A stretch of 64,000 nt of DNA, from assembly GCA_016124495.1 (NCBI GenBank), contig WGNP01000007.1, positions 205,586 to 269,585 on the forward strand. The letters are read 5' to 3'. The position numbers and the translations under genes were made by a program. The notes under the pieces are model-generated. The model did not search any database. It was not told the DNA's origin and worked only from the letters and a program-made list of their open reading frames with translations. This document shows, in pieces, positions 18,681 through 27,422 of this stretch. The stretch is from Hyphomonas sp. GTDB lineage: Bacteria; Pseudomonadota; Alphaproteobacteria; Caulobacterales; Hyphomonadaceae. Positions within the stretch are counted from its first letter, which is position 1. Each line of letters starts with the position of its first letter.

Positions 18681-20287
18681 TGAACGAGGCGCTGCGGCCG
18701 TTCGCCGGTGAGTACGACTACATTGTTGCCGGCGCCGGATCGGCCGGTTGTGTGGTTGCCAACCGGCTGTCGGCTGATCCTTCAAAAAAGGTGCTGCTGC
18801 TTGAAGCGGGCGGGCAGGACAACTGGATCTGGTATCATGTGCCGGTCGGCTATCTGTTTGCGATCGGCAACCCGCGGTCCGACTGGATGTTTGAAACCAA
18901 GCCGCAGCCTGGCCTGAACGGGCGGGCCCTGGCCTACCCGCGCGGGAAGGTGATCGGCGGTTCATCAGCAATCAACGCCATGATCACGATGCGCGGCCAG
19001 GCCGCGGACTATGACGCGTGGCGCGATAGTGGGCTGCCAGGCTGGGGGTGGGACGATGTATTGCCCGTGTTTCGGGACATCGAAGACCATTTCCTCGGTG
19101 AAAGCGAGGTGCACGGCGCAGGCGGGGAATGGCGCGTTGAGGCGCCCCGCGTGCAGTGGCAGATCCTGGACGCCGTTCGCGACGCAGCGTTGGAACTGGG
19201 GATCGCGAAAACGCCGGACTTCAACACAGGCGACAATGAAGGCTCAGGCTATTTCCACGTCAACCAGAAGGCCGGACGCCGCTGGTCTGCCGCGCGGGGC
19301 TTTCTGAAGCCCGCACAGGGGCGAAGAAACCTCCGTCTGGAAACAGGCGCTCTGATCGAGCGTGTCATGGTCACTGACGGCCGGGCATCGGGACTGATCT
19401 TCAGGCAAAACGGCCAGCGTTTCACAGTTGCCGCGCGTGCACAGATCATCTTGAGCGCGGGGGCAATCGGCAGCCCGCAAATTCTGCAGCGCTCTGGAAT
19501 CGGCCCCGCGCCTGTTCTGGCGCAAGCGGGCATAGAGCCGATCCTGGATTTACGCGGCGTGGGCGCAAATCTTCAGGACCATCTCCAGCAGCGTGCCATC
19601 TACAAGGTCTCTGGCGCCGAAACGCTGAACCAGATCTATTACTCGCTGTCCGGCAAAGTTAAGATGGGGCTGGACTATGCCTTGCGCCGGCGCGGCCCGT
19701 TGACCATGGCGCCGTCACAGCTCGGCATTTTCGCGCGCTCTGATGAAAGGCACGCGCGGGCAAACGTCCAGTTTCACGTTCAGCCCTTGTCGCTCGACAA
19801 ATTTGGCGAGCCCTTGCACCGGTTTCCGGCCATTACGGTGGCGGCCTGCAACCTGCGCCCCACCTCGCGGGGATCGGTCAGGATCGCGTCCGGCGATCCC
19901 GGCGCCGCCCCGGTGATCGACCCGAACTATCTTGACACGGACGAAGACAGACAGGTTGCAGCCCAGGCAATTCAGTTGACGCGGCGGCTCATGCAACAGC
20001 CTGCACTCGCGCGGTTCAGCCCTGAGGAATACGTCCCCGGCCCCTCTTCACTCGGCAAGGATTTGTCTCAGGTCGCCGGCGATATCGGCACCACGATATT
20101 CCACCCTGTGGGCACCGCGAAGATGGGGCGCGTCGATGATCCCATGGCAGTCGTCGACGCCAGGCTGCGCGTGAAGGGGCTCGATGGGCTCAGGGTGATC
20201 GATGCGTCGGTCATGCCGCAGATTACGTCCGGCAACACGAACACGCCGACCATCATGATCGCAGCCAAAGGCGCAGCAATGATCTAG
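18680..20287 (+). CDS. GMC-family FAD oxidoreductase (choline dehydrogenase-like)
   Basis: 535 residues. Start DYIVAGAGSAGCVVANRLS binds FAD, with LLLEAGG after it. The GMC signatures YPRGKVIGGSSAINAMI and LSAGAIGSPQILQRSGIGP are present, and the C-terminus has FHPVGTAKMG and SGNTNTPTIMIAAKGA. The family oxidises primary alcohols to aldehydes; this substrate is unknown. ATG 18680 is coupled to the upstream dehydrogenase by a TGATG overlap, so alcohol oxidation and CoA-linked oxidation probably serve one pathway. Confidence 0.92.
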   Translation: MNEALRPFAGEYDYIVAGAGSAGCVVANRLSADPSKKVLLLEAGGQDNWIWYHVPVGYLFAIGNPRSDWMFETKPQPGLNGRALAYPRGKVIGGSSAINAMITMRGQAADYDAWRDSGLPGWGWDDVLPVFRDIEDHFLGESEVHGAGGEWRVEAPRVQWQILDAVRDAALELGIAKTPDFNTGDNEGSGYFHVNQKAGRRWSAARGFLKPAQGRRNLRLETGALIERVMVTDGRASGLIFRQNGQRFTVAARAQIILSAGAIGSPQILQRSGIGPAPVLAQAGIEPILDLRGVGANLQDHLQQRAIYKVSGAETLNQIYYSLSGKVKMGLDYALRRRGPLTMAPSQLGIFARSDERHARANVQFHVQPLSLDKFGEPLHRFPAITVAACNLRPTSRGSVRIASGDPGAAPVIDPNYLDTDEDRQVAAQAIQLTRRLMQQPALARFSPEEYVPGPSSLGKDLSQVAGDIGTTIFHPVGTAKMGRVDDPMAVVDARLRVKGLDGLRVIDASVMPQITSGNTNTPTIMIAAKGAAMI

Positions 20288-20466
20288 GCGGCCTCAGCGC
20301 TCCCCGTTCAACCAGACCGTTCAACCAGGAATCCCCCGTGGCAAGGTGCTGAAACACGCCTTGAGGGAGGGTTTATTTCAGGCAAAAAGTCGCCGCGCCA
20401 TGAGAGCGGAAAAATGCCAGTAATGGCAAACATGTGCACGAAAGAATTGCACCGGGAGGATAAGAG

Positions 20467-21837
20467 TTGACAGCCCAAACCAACCAGCCAGCTGGCATTG
20501 CCGAAGAGCCGAAGGCCGGCTTCTATGCCTGGTACGCAGTGCTCGTCCTGATGCTGGCACAGACGTGCTCTTTCATTGATCGAATGATCATGGGCCTGCT
20601 GGTCGGCCCTATCCGCACCTCTTTCAACATCTCTGATACGGAGTTCAGCCTCCTGGCAGGACTGGCGTTTGCCATCTTTTATTCGGTGATGGGACTTCCG
20701 CTGGCCCGGATCGCCGATCGGAAAAGCCGCCGTGTGCTTATCGCTGTGGGCATCACTGTATGGAGCGCCATGACCGCGCTGTGCGGGCTCGCGCAGGGCT
20801 TCTGGTCGCTCTTCGCCGCGCGCGTTGGTGTCGGCGTCGGCGAGGCAGCCCTGTCTCCGGCGGCCTATTCCATGATCACAGACTACTTCCCAAAGAAGTC
20901 TCTCGCCCGCGCGCTGAGCGTCTATACGATTGGCGTCACGATCGGGTCAGGTCTGGCTTATGTTATCGGAGGCAAGGTCGTTCAGTTTGCCCTGGACATC
21001 GGGTCGGTCGATCTGCCGATCGTCGGAGCCACCGAAGGGTGGCAGCTGACCTTTTTTGCTGTGGGCATTCCGGGCCTCCTGATTGCAATGCTGATGATGA
21101 CGGTACGCGAGCCGGCGCGTCGCGGACGGCTTCAGGCCAGCGAAGCGAGCAGCGCAAGCGAAGCGCCGCAGATCTCGGTCAAGGAGGTCGTCTCCTTCAT
21201 CCTGGCACGCAAGGTCGCTTTCCTGAGCCATATCTTCGGAGTGTCGATATTCATCATGGCGGTGTTCAGCCTGAATATCTGGGGGCCGGAATACCTGATC
21301 CGCACGTTCGGTATGGCCCGCGCTGAAGCGGGTCTCCAGTTTGGCATTGTCATGATCGTCATGGGCACCAGCGGACTGATGTGCGGCGGCCTGCTGGCAG
21401 ACAGATGGTTTTCAAAATCCACCTTCGATGCCTATAGCCGCGTCATCCTGCTCTCGATGGCCTGCATGCTGCCGTTTGCGGCCATGCTCGCATTCGCCAA
21501 TACAGTTGCGCTTGGACTCGCCTGTCTCGCCGGAGCCATTTTCTTTTCGGCATTCCAGGGGGGCATTGCCGGAGGCGTGATCCAGTTGATGGTGCCCAAT
21601 GAAATGCGCGGTCAGGCGGTTGCGCTCTATTTCCTTGCGGCGAACCTGATCGGCCTTGGCTTCGGTCCGACTGTAGTTGCAGCAATCACAGATTATGTCT
21701 TCAAGAATGATGCAGCGCTCAACAAGTCTCTGGCACTCACGTCCGTAACACTTATTCCAATCGCGGCCATCATCATGCTCAGCGGTTTAGGGAAAGTTCG
21801 GGAAGCGGTTCGTTCGGCTCAGGCCTGGACCTCCTGA
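20467..21837 (+). CDS. MFS transporter, Spinster-like
   Basis: 456 residues with about 12 membrane segments. The first helices (MLAQTCSFIDRMIMGLL, GLAFAIFYSVMGLPLARIADRKSRR) and the GVGVGEAALSPAAYSMITDYFP block are typical of Spinster-like MFS carriers. The start is TTG at 20467, supported by GGGAGGA a few bases upstream; no better ATG lies nearby. It follows the GMC gene by 180 bp and probably imports or exports a substrate of that pathway. Substrate is unknown. Confidence 0.88.
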   Translation: MTAQTNQPAGIAEEPKAGFYAWYAVLVLMLAQTCSFIDRMIMGLLVGPIRTSFNISDTEFSLLAGLAFAIFYSVMGLPLARIADRKSRRVLIAVGITVWSAMTALCGLAQGFWSLFAARVGVGVGEAALSPAAYSMITDYFPKKSLARALSVYTIGVTIGSGLAYVIGGKVVQFALDIGSVDLPIVGATEGWQLTFFAVGIPGLLIAMLMMTVREPARRGRLQASEASSASEAPQISVKEVVSFILARKVAFLSHIFGVSIFIMAVFSLNIWGPEYLIRTFGMARAEAGLQFGIVMIVMGTSGLMCGGLLADRWFSKSTFDAYSRVILLSMACMLPFAAMLAFANTVALGLACLAGAIFFSAFQGGIAGGVIQLMVPNEMRGQAVALYFLAANLIGLGFGPTVVAAITDYVFKNDAALNKSLALTSVTLIPIAAIIMLSGLGKVREAVRSAQAWTS

Positions 21838-22648
21838 ACTGAGCCGGCGGAGAACGCGGGTCAGAGGTGGCTTCTGTAACGGGCGATGATCGGTCAATCC
21901 CTTTTTTGCAAAGTTCATATCGCCGGCGTCATACCTTCTGTCCCCAGTCGGCGCATGAGGCCGCTGAATGATGGCGTCCTCAACAGCATCGGCCGGACAA
22001 ACGCGGAATGCGCAGTCACCTTTTGAGCTGCCGCCACCTCAGCGTCCTGACCAAATCCTTACGTCCTGGCGACGGGACTTTGCTTTCGGGAAGGCGATGG
22101 TGTCGTCCCGCCCGAAATCCTTGTTCTGTCTCCTTAAGCCGCAATCACTGGACGCGCCGGCCTGGCTTTCAACATCGACCATTCAGCGGGACACCTGGCT
22201 GCGCATTTATAACCGCTCCCTGCATAAGGGGTCTTTCCGCGGAAGGCAGCCTGCGTCTGCTCACGCCAGACGACCTCTACCAGGGCAGCGCAGTGATCAC
22301 GGTCAGAGCGCCGAGCCTTGGACTGAGGCGCCGACACGGTCCGGCCGACCACCATCGCAACATCAAACCTCGCCCACCTCCGGCACGACAGGTTTGAGTG
22401 CCTGAGGATCACACCAGGGATGGCGTGGGCTTCATGTGCCGGCCGGGCTGCTGGTGAGGGGTGTCCGGCGCGGGATCTTCTGAAGGCTCGTATTCACTGC
22501 AGAGCGCCGGAAATCTATGGCCGTGCTGTCACCCTAATTCGAACTGGTCTCTCCTGTCCGGGAGCGGGCAAATTCAGGAGAACGAGAATATTCCCTGGTT
22601 CCGAAAACCCGTCCTGTCGTGAACGTAAGCATACGGTACAATGCACAG
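21838..22648. other. Intergenic stretch without a recognisable gene
   Basis: An 811-bp gap between the converging MFS and GH3 genes. Open frames at 21968-22405 and 22008-22397 overlap each other, have no convincing ribosome site and resemble no family I know. The base composition is like that of coding DNA, so a badly decayed gene is possible. No terminator with a T-run was seen. Confidence 0.5.
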
Positions 22649-24877
22649 CTATTGCGCGCTGAGCGAAAACTCGGCTTTCAGGCCGCCATCTGACCGGGTT
22701 GCAACCCAGAGACAGAACTTGCCTGGTTCCGGTCCAAACGAACCATCCCGCCGGTAAAAGGACAGATCAGCAGCACCGAGATCAAATTCAACTAGCCCGG
22801 ATTGACCCGGCTGCAGGCTAACACGCTTGAACGCCTTCAGTTCCTTCACCGGGCGCGTCAGGCTACCCGCTATATCCCTGACATAGAGTTGAACGGTCTC
22901 GAAACCGGAACATGCGCCAGTATTTCTGACTGTTGCTCGTACTTTCAGCCGGTCGCACAAACCAATTATCTGTTGGCTCAGTTCAAGACCTCCGAGTTCG
23001 AATTTGCCATAGGATAGTCCGAAGCCGAACGGAAAGAGAGGCTCGGAGCCGTCGTCCAGATAGAATGCCGACATACCAAGTGAGGTCTGTCGTGCGCCGA
23101 CTTCAATATCGTCGATGAGGATCATTTCCGAGGGGTTGGGCGGACGTCCGGTATTCTTGTGATTGTAGTAGATCGGAATCTGCCCGACGGATTTCGGGAA
23201 GGTGACGGGCAATTTGCCTCGCGGCGCCTCATCACCAAACAGGACCGCCGCAATGGCGGGTCCGCCCATCGTGCCGGGATGCCATGCATAGAGGAGAGAA
23301 TCCGTATGCGGCAGGTTTTCGGACAGCACCAACGGGCGCCCCGCAAGCACCACTGTGACAACCGGCTTACCAAGAGCCCGGATCCGCGCCAGCAGTTCGG
23401 ACTGGGCTCCGGGGAGCGTGATGTCGGCGCGGCTGTGGGCTTCTCCCGAAAGGATAGATTCTTCCCCGAGGAAGACCAGCGCGACATCACTGTTTCGGAC
23501 CGCTGTCTCAGCTTCCCCAAACAGTGCATGCGATCTTGAGCGGGACGTCTCGAGTCCTGGCGCGTAGTTTACGTCAATCTTGCCGCCGAACTGCCGGCGA
23601 AGCGCCTGAAGTGGAGTGGCCGTATCGGTCTTCTGCCCATCGAACACCCACGTACCCATCTGCTCGTGCGGGGCATCAGCGAGCGGTCCGATCACGGCAA
23701 TGGAACCAAGGCCGGCCACACGCAGCGGAAGCACAGCGCCGTCATTCTTGAGAAGCACCAAGCTCTCGAGGGCGGCCTGATAGGCAACGTCCAGGGCCTT
23801 GTCTGAAACGAGCGGGTCAAAGCCTGCAGGATCGGTATATGGCCGCTCGAACAGGCCAAGCTTCTGTTTGAGCCGGAGCACGCGAACGACCATGGCATCA
23901 ATCTGGCTGACGGAAAGGACGCGTTCCTCGACGAGCTTCGCGAGGTTGCTGGCATAGGCGTCGCCTGCCATCTCCATATCAACACCGGCAAGCGCCGCTT
24001 CGGTTGCCGCGCTCCGGGAATCTTCGCACAGGCCGTGCACGATCAGCTCGTTGATTGCATTCCAGTCACTGACAACCAGCCCGTCGAAGCCCCAATCACC
24101 GCGAAGGACGCCGTTCAGGAGCGCGCCGTTTGCGGTTGCCGGGATCCCGTCGAGGTCGCTGAACGATGTCATCAGCGTTGCAGCGCCGGCCTCGACGACC
24201 CTACGGAAGGGTTCGAGGTATACGTTGCGCAGTTCGTTGGCAGGAATGTTCGTGGCACTGTAGTCGCGTCCGCTCTCCGAAGCGCCGTAACCTACAAAGT
24301 GTTTGGCGCACGCAAGGATCGCTCCGTGTCCGGAGAGATCTGCTGTTTGGAATCCTTCGACCATCGCGCTTCCGAGCAGGCCGGTGAGATGGGGATCCTC
24401 ACCAAAGCTCTCCGCGATCCTTCCCCAGCGCGGATCGCGCGAAATGTCGATCATGGGAGCAAAAGTCCAGTGTATGCCCTGCGAACGCGCTTCCAGGGCC
24501 GCGATCCTGGCGGCCTTGCGGACAAGCTCAGGGTTCCATGCGGCCGCCTGCCCGAGCGGTATCGGAAATATGGTACGGAACCCGTGAATAACATCCCGCC
24601 CCATCAATAGCGGAATTGAAAGGCGGGATTCTTCAACGGCCACCCGCTGGAGACGGTTGCAGGCATCGGTGTTTGCAAGATTGATCACCGATCCGATCCG
24701 GCCGGCGCGCACACCTTCGATGAGGTGGTCGGGAAGCGGATCTGCGCTTGCATCGACCTGCTGAAGCTGGCCGATCTTTTCTTCAAGCGTCATCTTCGAC
24801 AGGAGGACGTCAACCAGGTCCTCGGCAGACGGAGGGCCGGCACTGTTAGCGGTAAGGGTCAGGGTCGGTGTGTTCAT
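22649..24877 (-). CDS. Glycoside hydrolase family 3 beta-glucosidase
   Basis: 742 residues from ATG 24877; a longer frame would run into the upstream transporter gene. The catalytic (alpha/beta)8 domain shows FAPMIDISRDPRWGRIAESFGEDP, KHFVGYG (192-198), and VVSDW with nucleophile Asp271. The alpha/beta sandwich (VALVFLGEESILSGEAHSR) and a C-terminal FnIII-like domain follow. No signal peptide is visible, so it should act in the cytoplasm on beta-glucan oligosaccharides, releasing glucose. It lies 22 bp after the GPH transporter gene, last in the beta-glucan operon. Confidence 0.94.
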   Translation of the reverse strand: MNTPTLTLTANSAGPPSAEDLVDVLLSKMTLEEKIGQLQQVDASADPLPDHLIEGVRAGRIGSVINLANTDACNRLQRVAVEESRLSIPLLMGRDVIHGFRTIFPIPLGQAAAWNPELVRKAARIAALEARSQGIHWTFAPMIDISRDPRWGRIAESFGEDPHLTGLLGSAMVEGFQTADLSGHGAILACAKHFVGYGASESGRDYSATNIPANELRNVYLEPFRRVVEAGAATLMTSFSDLDGIPATANGALLNGVLRGDWGFDGLVVSDWNAINELIVHGLCEDSRSAATEAALAGVDMEMAGDAYASNLAKLVEERVLSVSQIDAMVVRVLRLKQKLGLFERPYTDPAGFDPLVSDKALDVAYQAALESLVLLKNDGAVLPLRVAGLGSIAVIGPLADAPHEQMGTWVFDGQKTDTATPLQALRRQFGGKIDVNYAPGLETSRSRSHALFGEAETAVRNSDVALVFLGEESILSGEAHSRADITLPGAQSELLARIRALGKPVVTVVLAGRPLVLSENLPHTDSLLYAWHPGTMGGPAIAAVLFGDEAPRGKLPVTFPKSVGQIPIYYNHKNTGRPPNPSEMILIDDIEVGARQTSLGMSAFYLDDGSEPLFPFGFGLSYGKFELGGLELSQQIIGLCDRLKVRATVRNTGACSGFETVQLYVRDIAGSLTRPVKELKAFKRVSLQPGQSGLVEFDLGAADLSFYRRDGSFGPEPGKFCLWVATRSDGGLKAEFSLSAQ

Positions 24878-24899
24878 GGGTCTTCGTTGGCAGTTAAGG

Positions 24900-26369
24900 T
24901 CAGGCTGCAACAGGATCAGGCTTGTGTCGCCTCGCGTCGAGCGCCTTACGTGTCTTCTCGGCGGCTTGCTGGTCGATGCCCAGTGTCGCGACAGCCCAGA
25001 TAGCAATTGCCGAAGCAATGACCGGAATGAAGGCATCGCACAAACGAAGCAGATTGATCGTAGATCCGGCCTGCGCGCCGCCCAGTTCAACCTTGAAACC
25101 GGTCGCGTTCAGCAGGAAGCCGCCGCCGGCAAGCGCAGCGGTCATTCCGAGCTTCACCACCCACCAGTAGATTGAACCGTACATGCCCTCTCTCCGCTCG
25201 TGGGTTTCAAGTTCATCGAGATCGACAATATCTGCCATCATGGAAGGCATGAGCGTAAAGAGGCCGCCCAGCCCGAAAGCCAGTAGCGGGGCTGGCAGTA
25301 CGACCAGCCAGGGATTGTCCGGCTGGTAGCAGAACCATTTGAGGACATAGCCCAGCATCGAGATGCTGGTCGAGATCGCAAAAGTCAGCCGTTTGCCGAT
25401 GCGGGTAGCGAGCCAGGTCACGAACGCGATGACGACGAAAGTGGAAAGGGTTCCGAGCGTGCCAGCATAGGCTGCATATTCTGCTCCCTTCAGGGTGTCT
25501 CCGGCGCACACGTAGTAGATGATCACATAAGTCGAAAAGGATGCGACCAGGATGAAGCCGTTGAAGACGAGGAATGTCGCAAGGCAGAGTTTGAGGAAGG
25601 GCTTGAAACTCAGAGCCTTGGCGAAGCCCTCGAAAAAGTCCCGGACACGGTGCGCCGCCGTCTGAAAGATCGACCAACCTGGCTGGCGGGCTGACATCGG
25701 CATTTCGGCCATCGCAATGATGCGAGCGCGTTCGCGCAGGAAGATGGCGGGAAGGACGCCTCCGGCGATCATCAGGACGCCAAGTGCAATCGCAAGGCCG
25801 CCCGCGCCATCGACCATATTGTCGAAGTAGCGCGTATCCTGCATCAGCGGCAGGAGCCATGGGGGAATGAAATAGGCCAGCTGGCCTATGAAGTTCTGGG
25901 TACCCATGAGCCGAGTGCGCTCATGATAGTCCGGCGTGATCTCATACCCGAGCGCGACCCATGGTGTCGCGAAGATCGTGTAAGCCGTGTAGAAGACGAG
26001 TGATCCCAACAGGAAGAACCAGAAATAGAACATCTCGCTCTGACCGTCGGGCAATTGCCAGATCGCCATGAATACGATCCCGACGGCGATAGCCCCGACG
26101 AAGATGTAAGGCCGGCGCCGGCCCCAGCGGCTGCGGGTATTGTCCGAGATGTATCCCATGACGGGATCGGTCAGGGCGTCGAAGAAGCGCGGGATCGAGG
26201 CGACCAGGCCTACCAGCGCGGGATCCATCCCGAGCCCGAGATTCAGGATGATCATCATCGCGCCGAACGCACCCGCGAGGAGATTGTTCACAAATGCGCC
26301 AGCCCCATAGATCAGCATATGGCTGAAAGGTACCCGGTCTTCGCTACGTGTCGGCGAGGCGGTGGTCAT
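24900..26369 (-). CDS. GPH-type sugar/cation symporter (MFS)
   Basis: About 489 residues with 12 membrane helices. The N-terminal YGAGAFVNNLLAGAFGAMM and IPRFFDALTDPVMGYISDNTRSRWGRRRPYI are hallmarks of glycoside-pentoside-hexuronide:cation symporters. It should bring beta-gluco-oligosaccharides across the inner membrane for the GH3 enzyme encoded downstream. The start is GTG 26372 or ATG 26369; I chose ATG. It begins only 3 bp from the GH16 stop, so the two are co-transcribed. Confidence 0.9.
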   Translation of the reverse strand: MTTASPTRSEDRVPFSHMLIYGAGAFVNNLLAGAFGAMMIILNLGLGMDPALVGLVASIPRFFDALTDPVMGYISDNTRSRWGRRRPYIFVGAIAVGIVFMAIWQLPDGQSEMFYFWFFLLGSLVFYTAYTIFATPWVALGYEITPDYHERTRLMGTQNFIGQLAYFIPPWLLPLMQDTRYFDNMVDGAGGLAIALGVLMIAGGVLPAIFLRERARIIAMAEMPMSARQPGWSIFQTAAHRVRDFFEGFAKALSFKPFLKLCLATFLVFNGFILVASFSTYVIIYYVCAGDTLKGAEYAAYAGTLGTLSTFVVIAFVTWLATRIGKRLTFAISTSISMLGYVLKWFCYQPDNPWLVVLPAPLLAFGLGGLFTLMPSMMADIVDLDELETHERREGMYGSIYWWVVKLGMTAALAGGGFLLNATGFKVELGGAQAGSTINLLRLCDAFIPVIASAIAIWAVATLGIDQQAAEKTRKALDARRHKPDPVAA

Positions 26370-26372
26370 CAC

Positions 26373-27317
26373 CTAGTGCCCTGTCTCGTCGCGGGGCTTC
26401 TGGTAGACACGGACCCAGTCGATCTCGAATGTCTTCGGGAAACCTTCGAGTGACACACCGCCTTCGTTCGTATCTTCGGCGAGATTGCCGCCGATCGCGA
26501 GATTCAGGATGAGATAGAATGGCTGGTCAAATGGTGCGCTCCTGGGAAGCTTTGAAAACACCGCCTTGGATCCCCAGTCTTTCCGGGTCAGAGTTGAGTA
26601 GAGTTGTCCGTCCACGAACCAGCGAATCTCGCCTTCCTGCCATTCAACCGCGTAGACGTTGAACCTGTCATCCGTCGAGGGCAGCGGAGTGTCCTTGCCC
26701 TTGTATCTGTTGCGTGGCCATTCGCCGCCATAGTGAATGGTGCCGAACACCCGGTTTTCCCTGCCGTCTTCGCAGGATTTGCATTCGGTGCCCTGGTTGA
26801 CGAGTTCGAGGATGTCGATTTCACCCGACGCAGCCCAGGCGCCGTAACGCTCCTCGCTCGGCAGCATCCATGCAGCTGCCCAGGCACCCTGCCCCTCCGG
26901 CGCGCGGGCGCGCACTTCAAACCGTCCATAGGTCCAGTCTGCCTTCCCCTTCGTCGTCAACCGCGCGGAGGTGAAGGGCTTTGCGGCAAGCTTGCCACGT
27001 TCCGTTTCCGGCAAAGCGTCGTCGAGATGGACGGGCAGAGCTGGCCCCACTGCATTTTCGCGCCGGGCCACGATCTGGAGACGGCCGTCCTGGACGAAGG
27101 CATTTTCCGGACGCGCAGTATAGCACTGGCGTTCCTCATTGCCGCCGCCCCAGCAGTCGACCTCAAAGTCCCATTTCGACGGATCGATCCCGCTGCCGTC
27201 GAACTCGTCGGACCAGACAAGGGCCCAGCTGTCGGCAGGCCGGGTCTGCGCCCAAGCCGGATCGGTGAGCACCGCTGCCACAATCAACCCGGCAACGCAG
27301 TTGGCTAGGCGGGTCAT
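26373..27317 (-). CDS. Secreted glycoside hydrolase family 16 (endo-1,3-beta-glucanase-like)
   Basis: 314 residues. Residues 1-23 form a signal peptide ending PAWA-QT. The GH16 motif GEIDILE puts the nucleophile at Glu166, the helper at Asp168 and the acid/base at Glu171, in the form seen in laminarinases. Other family blocks are LVWSDEFDGSGIDPSKWDFE and ...FEIDWVRVYQ at the C-terminus. It should cleave beta-1,3(/1,4)-glucan outside the cytoplasm. ATG 27317 has AGGAGA upstream, which decides it over a longer frame to 27362. Confidence 0.93.
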   Translation of the reverse strand: MTRLANCVAGLIVAAVLTDPAWAQTRPADSWALVWSDEFDGSGIDPSKWDFEVDCWGGGNEERQCYTARPENAFVQDGRLQIVARRENAVGPALPVHLDDALPETERGKLAAKPFTSARLTTKGKADWTYGRFEVRARAPEGQGAWAAAWMLPSEERYGAWAASGEIDILELVNQGTECKSCEDGRENRVFGTIHYGGEWPRNRYKGKDTPLPSTDDRFNVYAVEWQEGEIRWFVDGQLYSTLTRKDWGSKAVFSKLPRSAPFDQPFYLILNLAIGGNLAEDTNEGGVSLEGFPKTFEIDWVRVYQKPRDETGH

Positions 27318-27422
27318 GCGATCGTCTCCTCTGCCGGCCCGTACCGCGCGTGCCACTGGCACGTCTGACTTCCGTTGCCAGCAGGAGGCCTGCCTGAGCT
27401 GCCTCCCGCCGGCTACGGGTGA

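Noticed and set aside
17358..18971. 537-codon minus-strand frame
   Set aside because: Antisense to the 3-hydroxyacyl-CoA dehydrogenase and the GMC start; no family resemblance.
21968..22405. Possible 145-residue gene in the 0.8-kb gap
   Set aside because: No ribosome site, no family resemblance, and a rival frame overlaps it; left as unassigned DNA.
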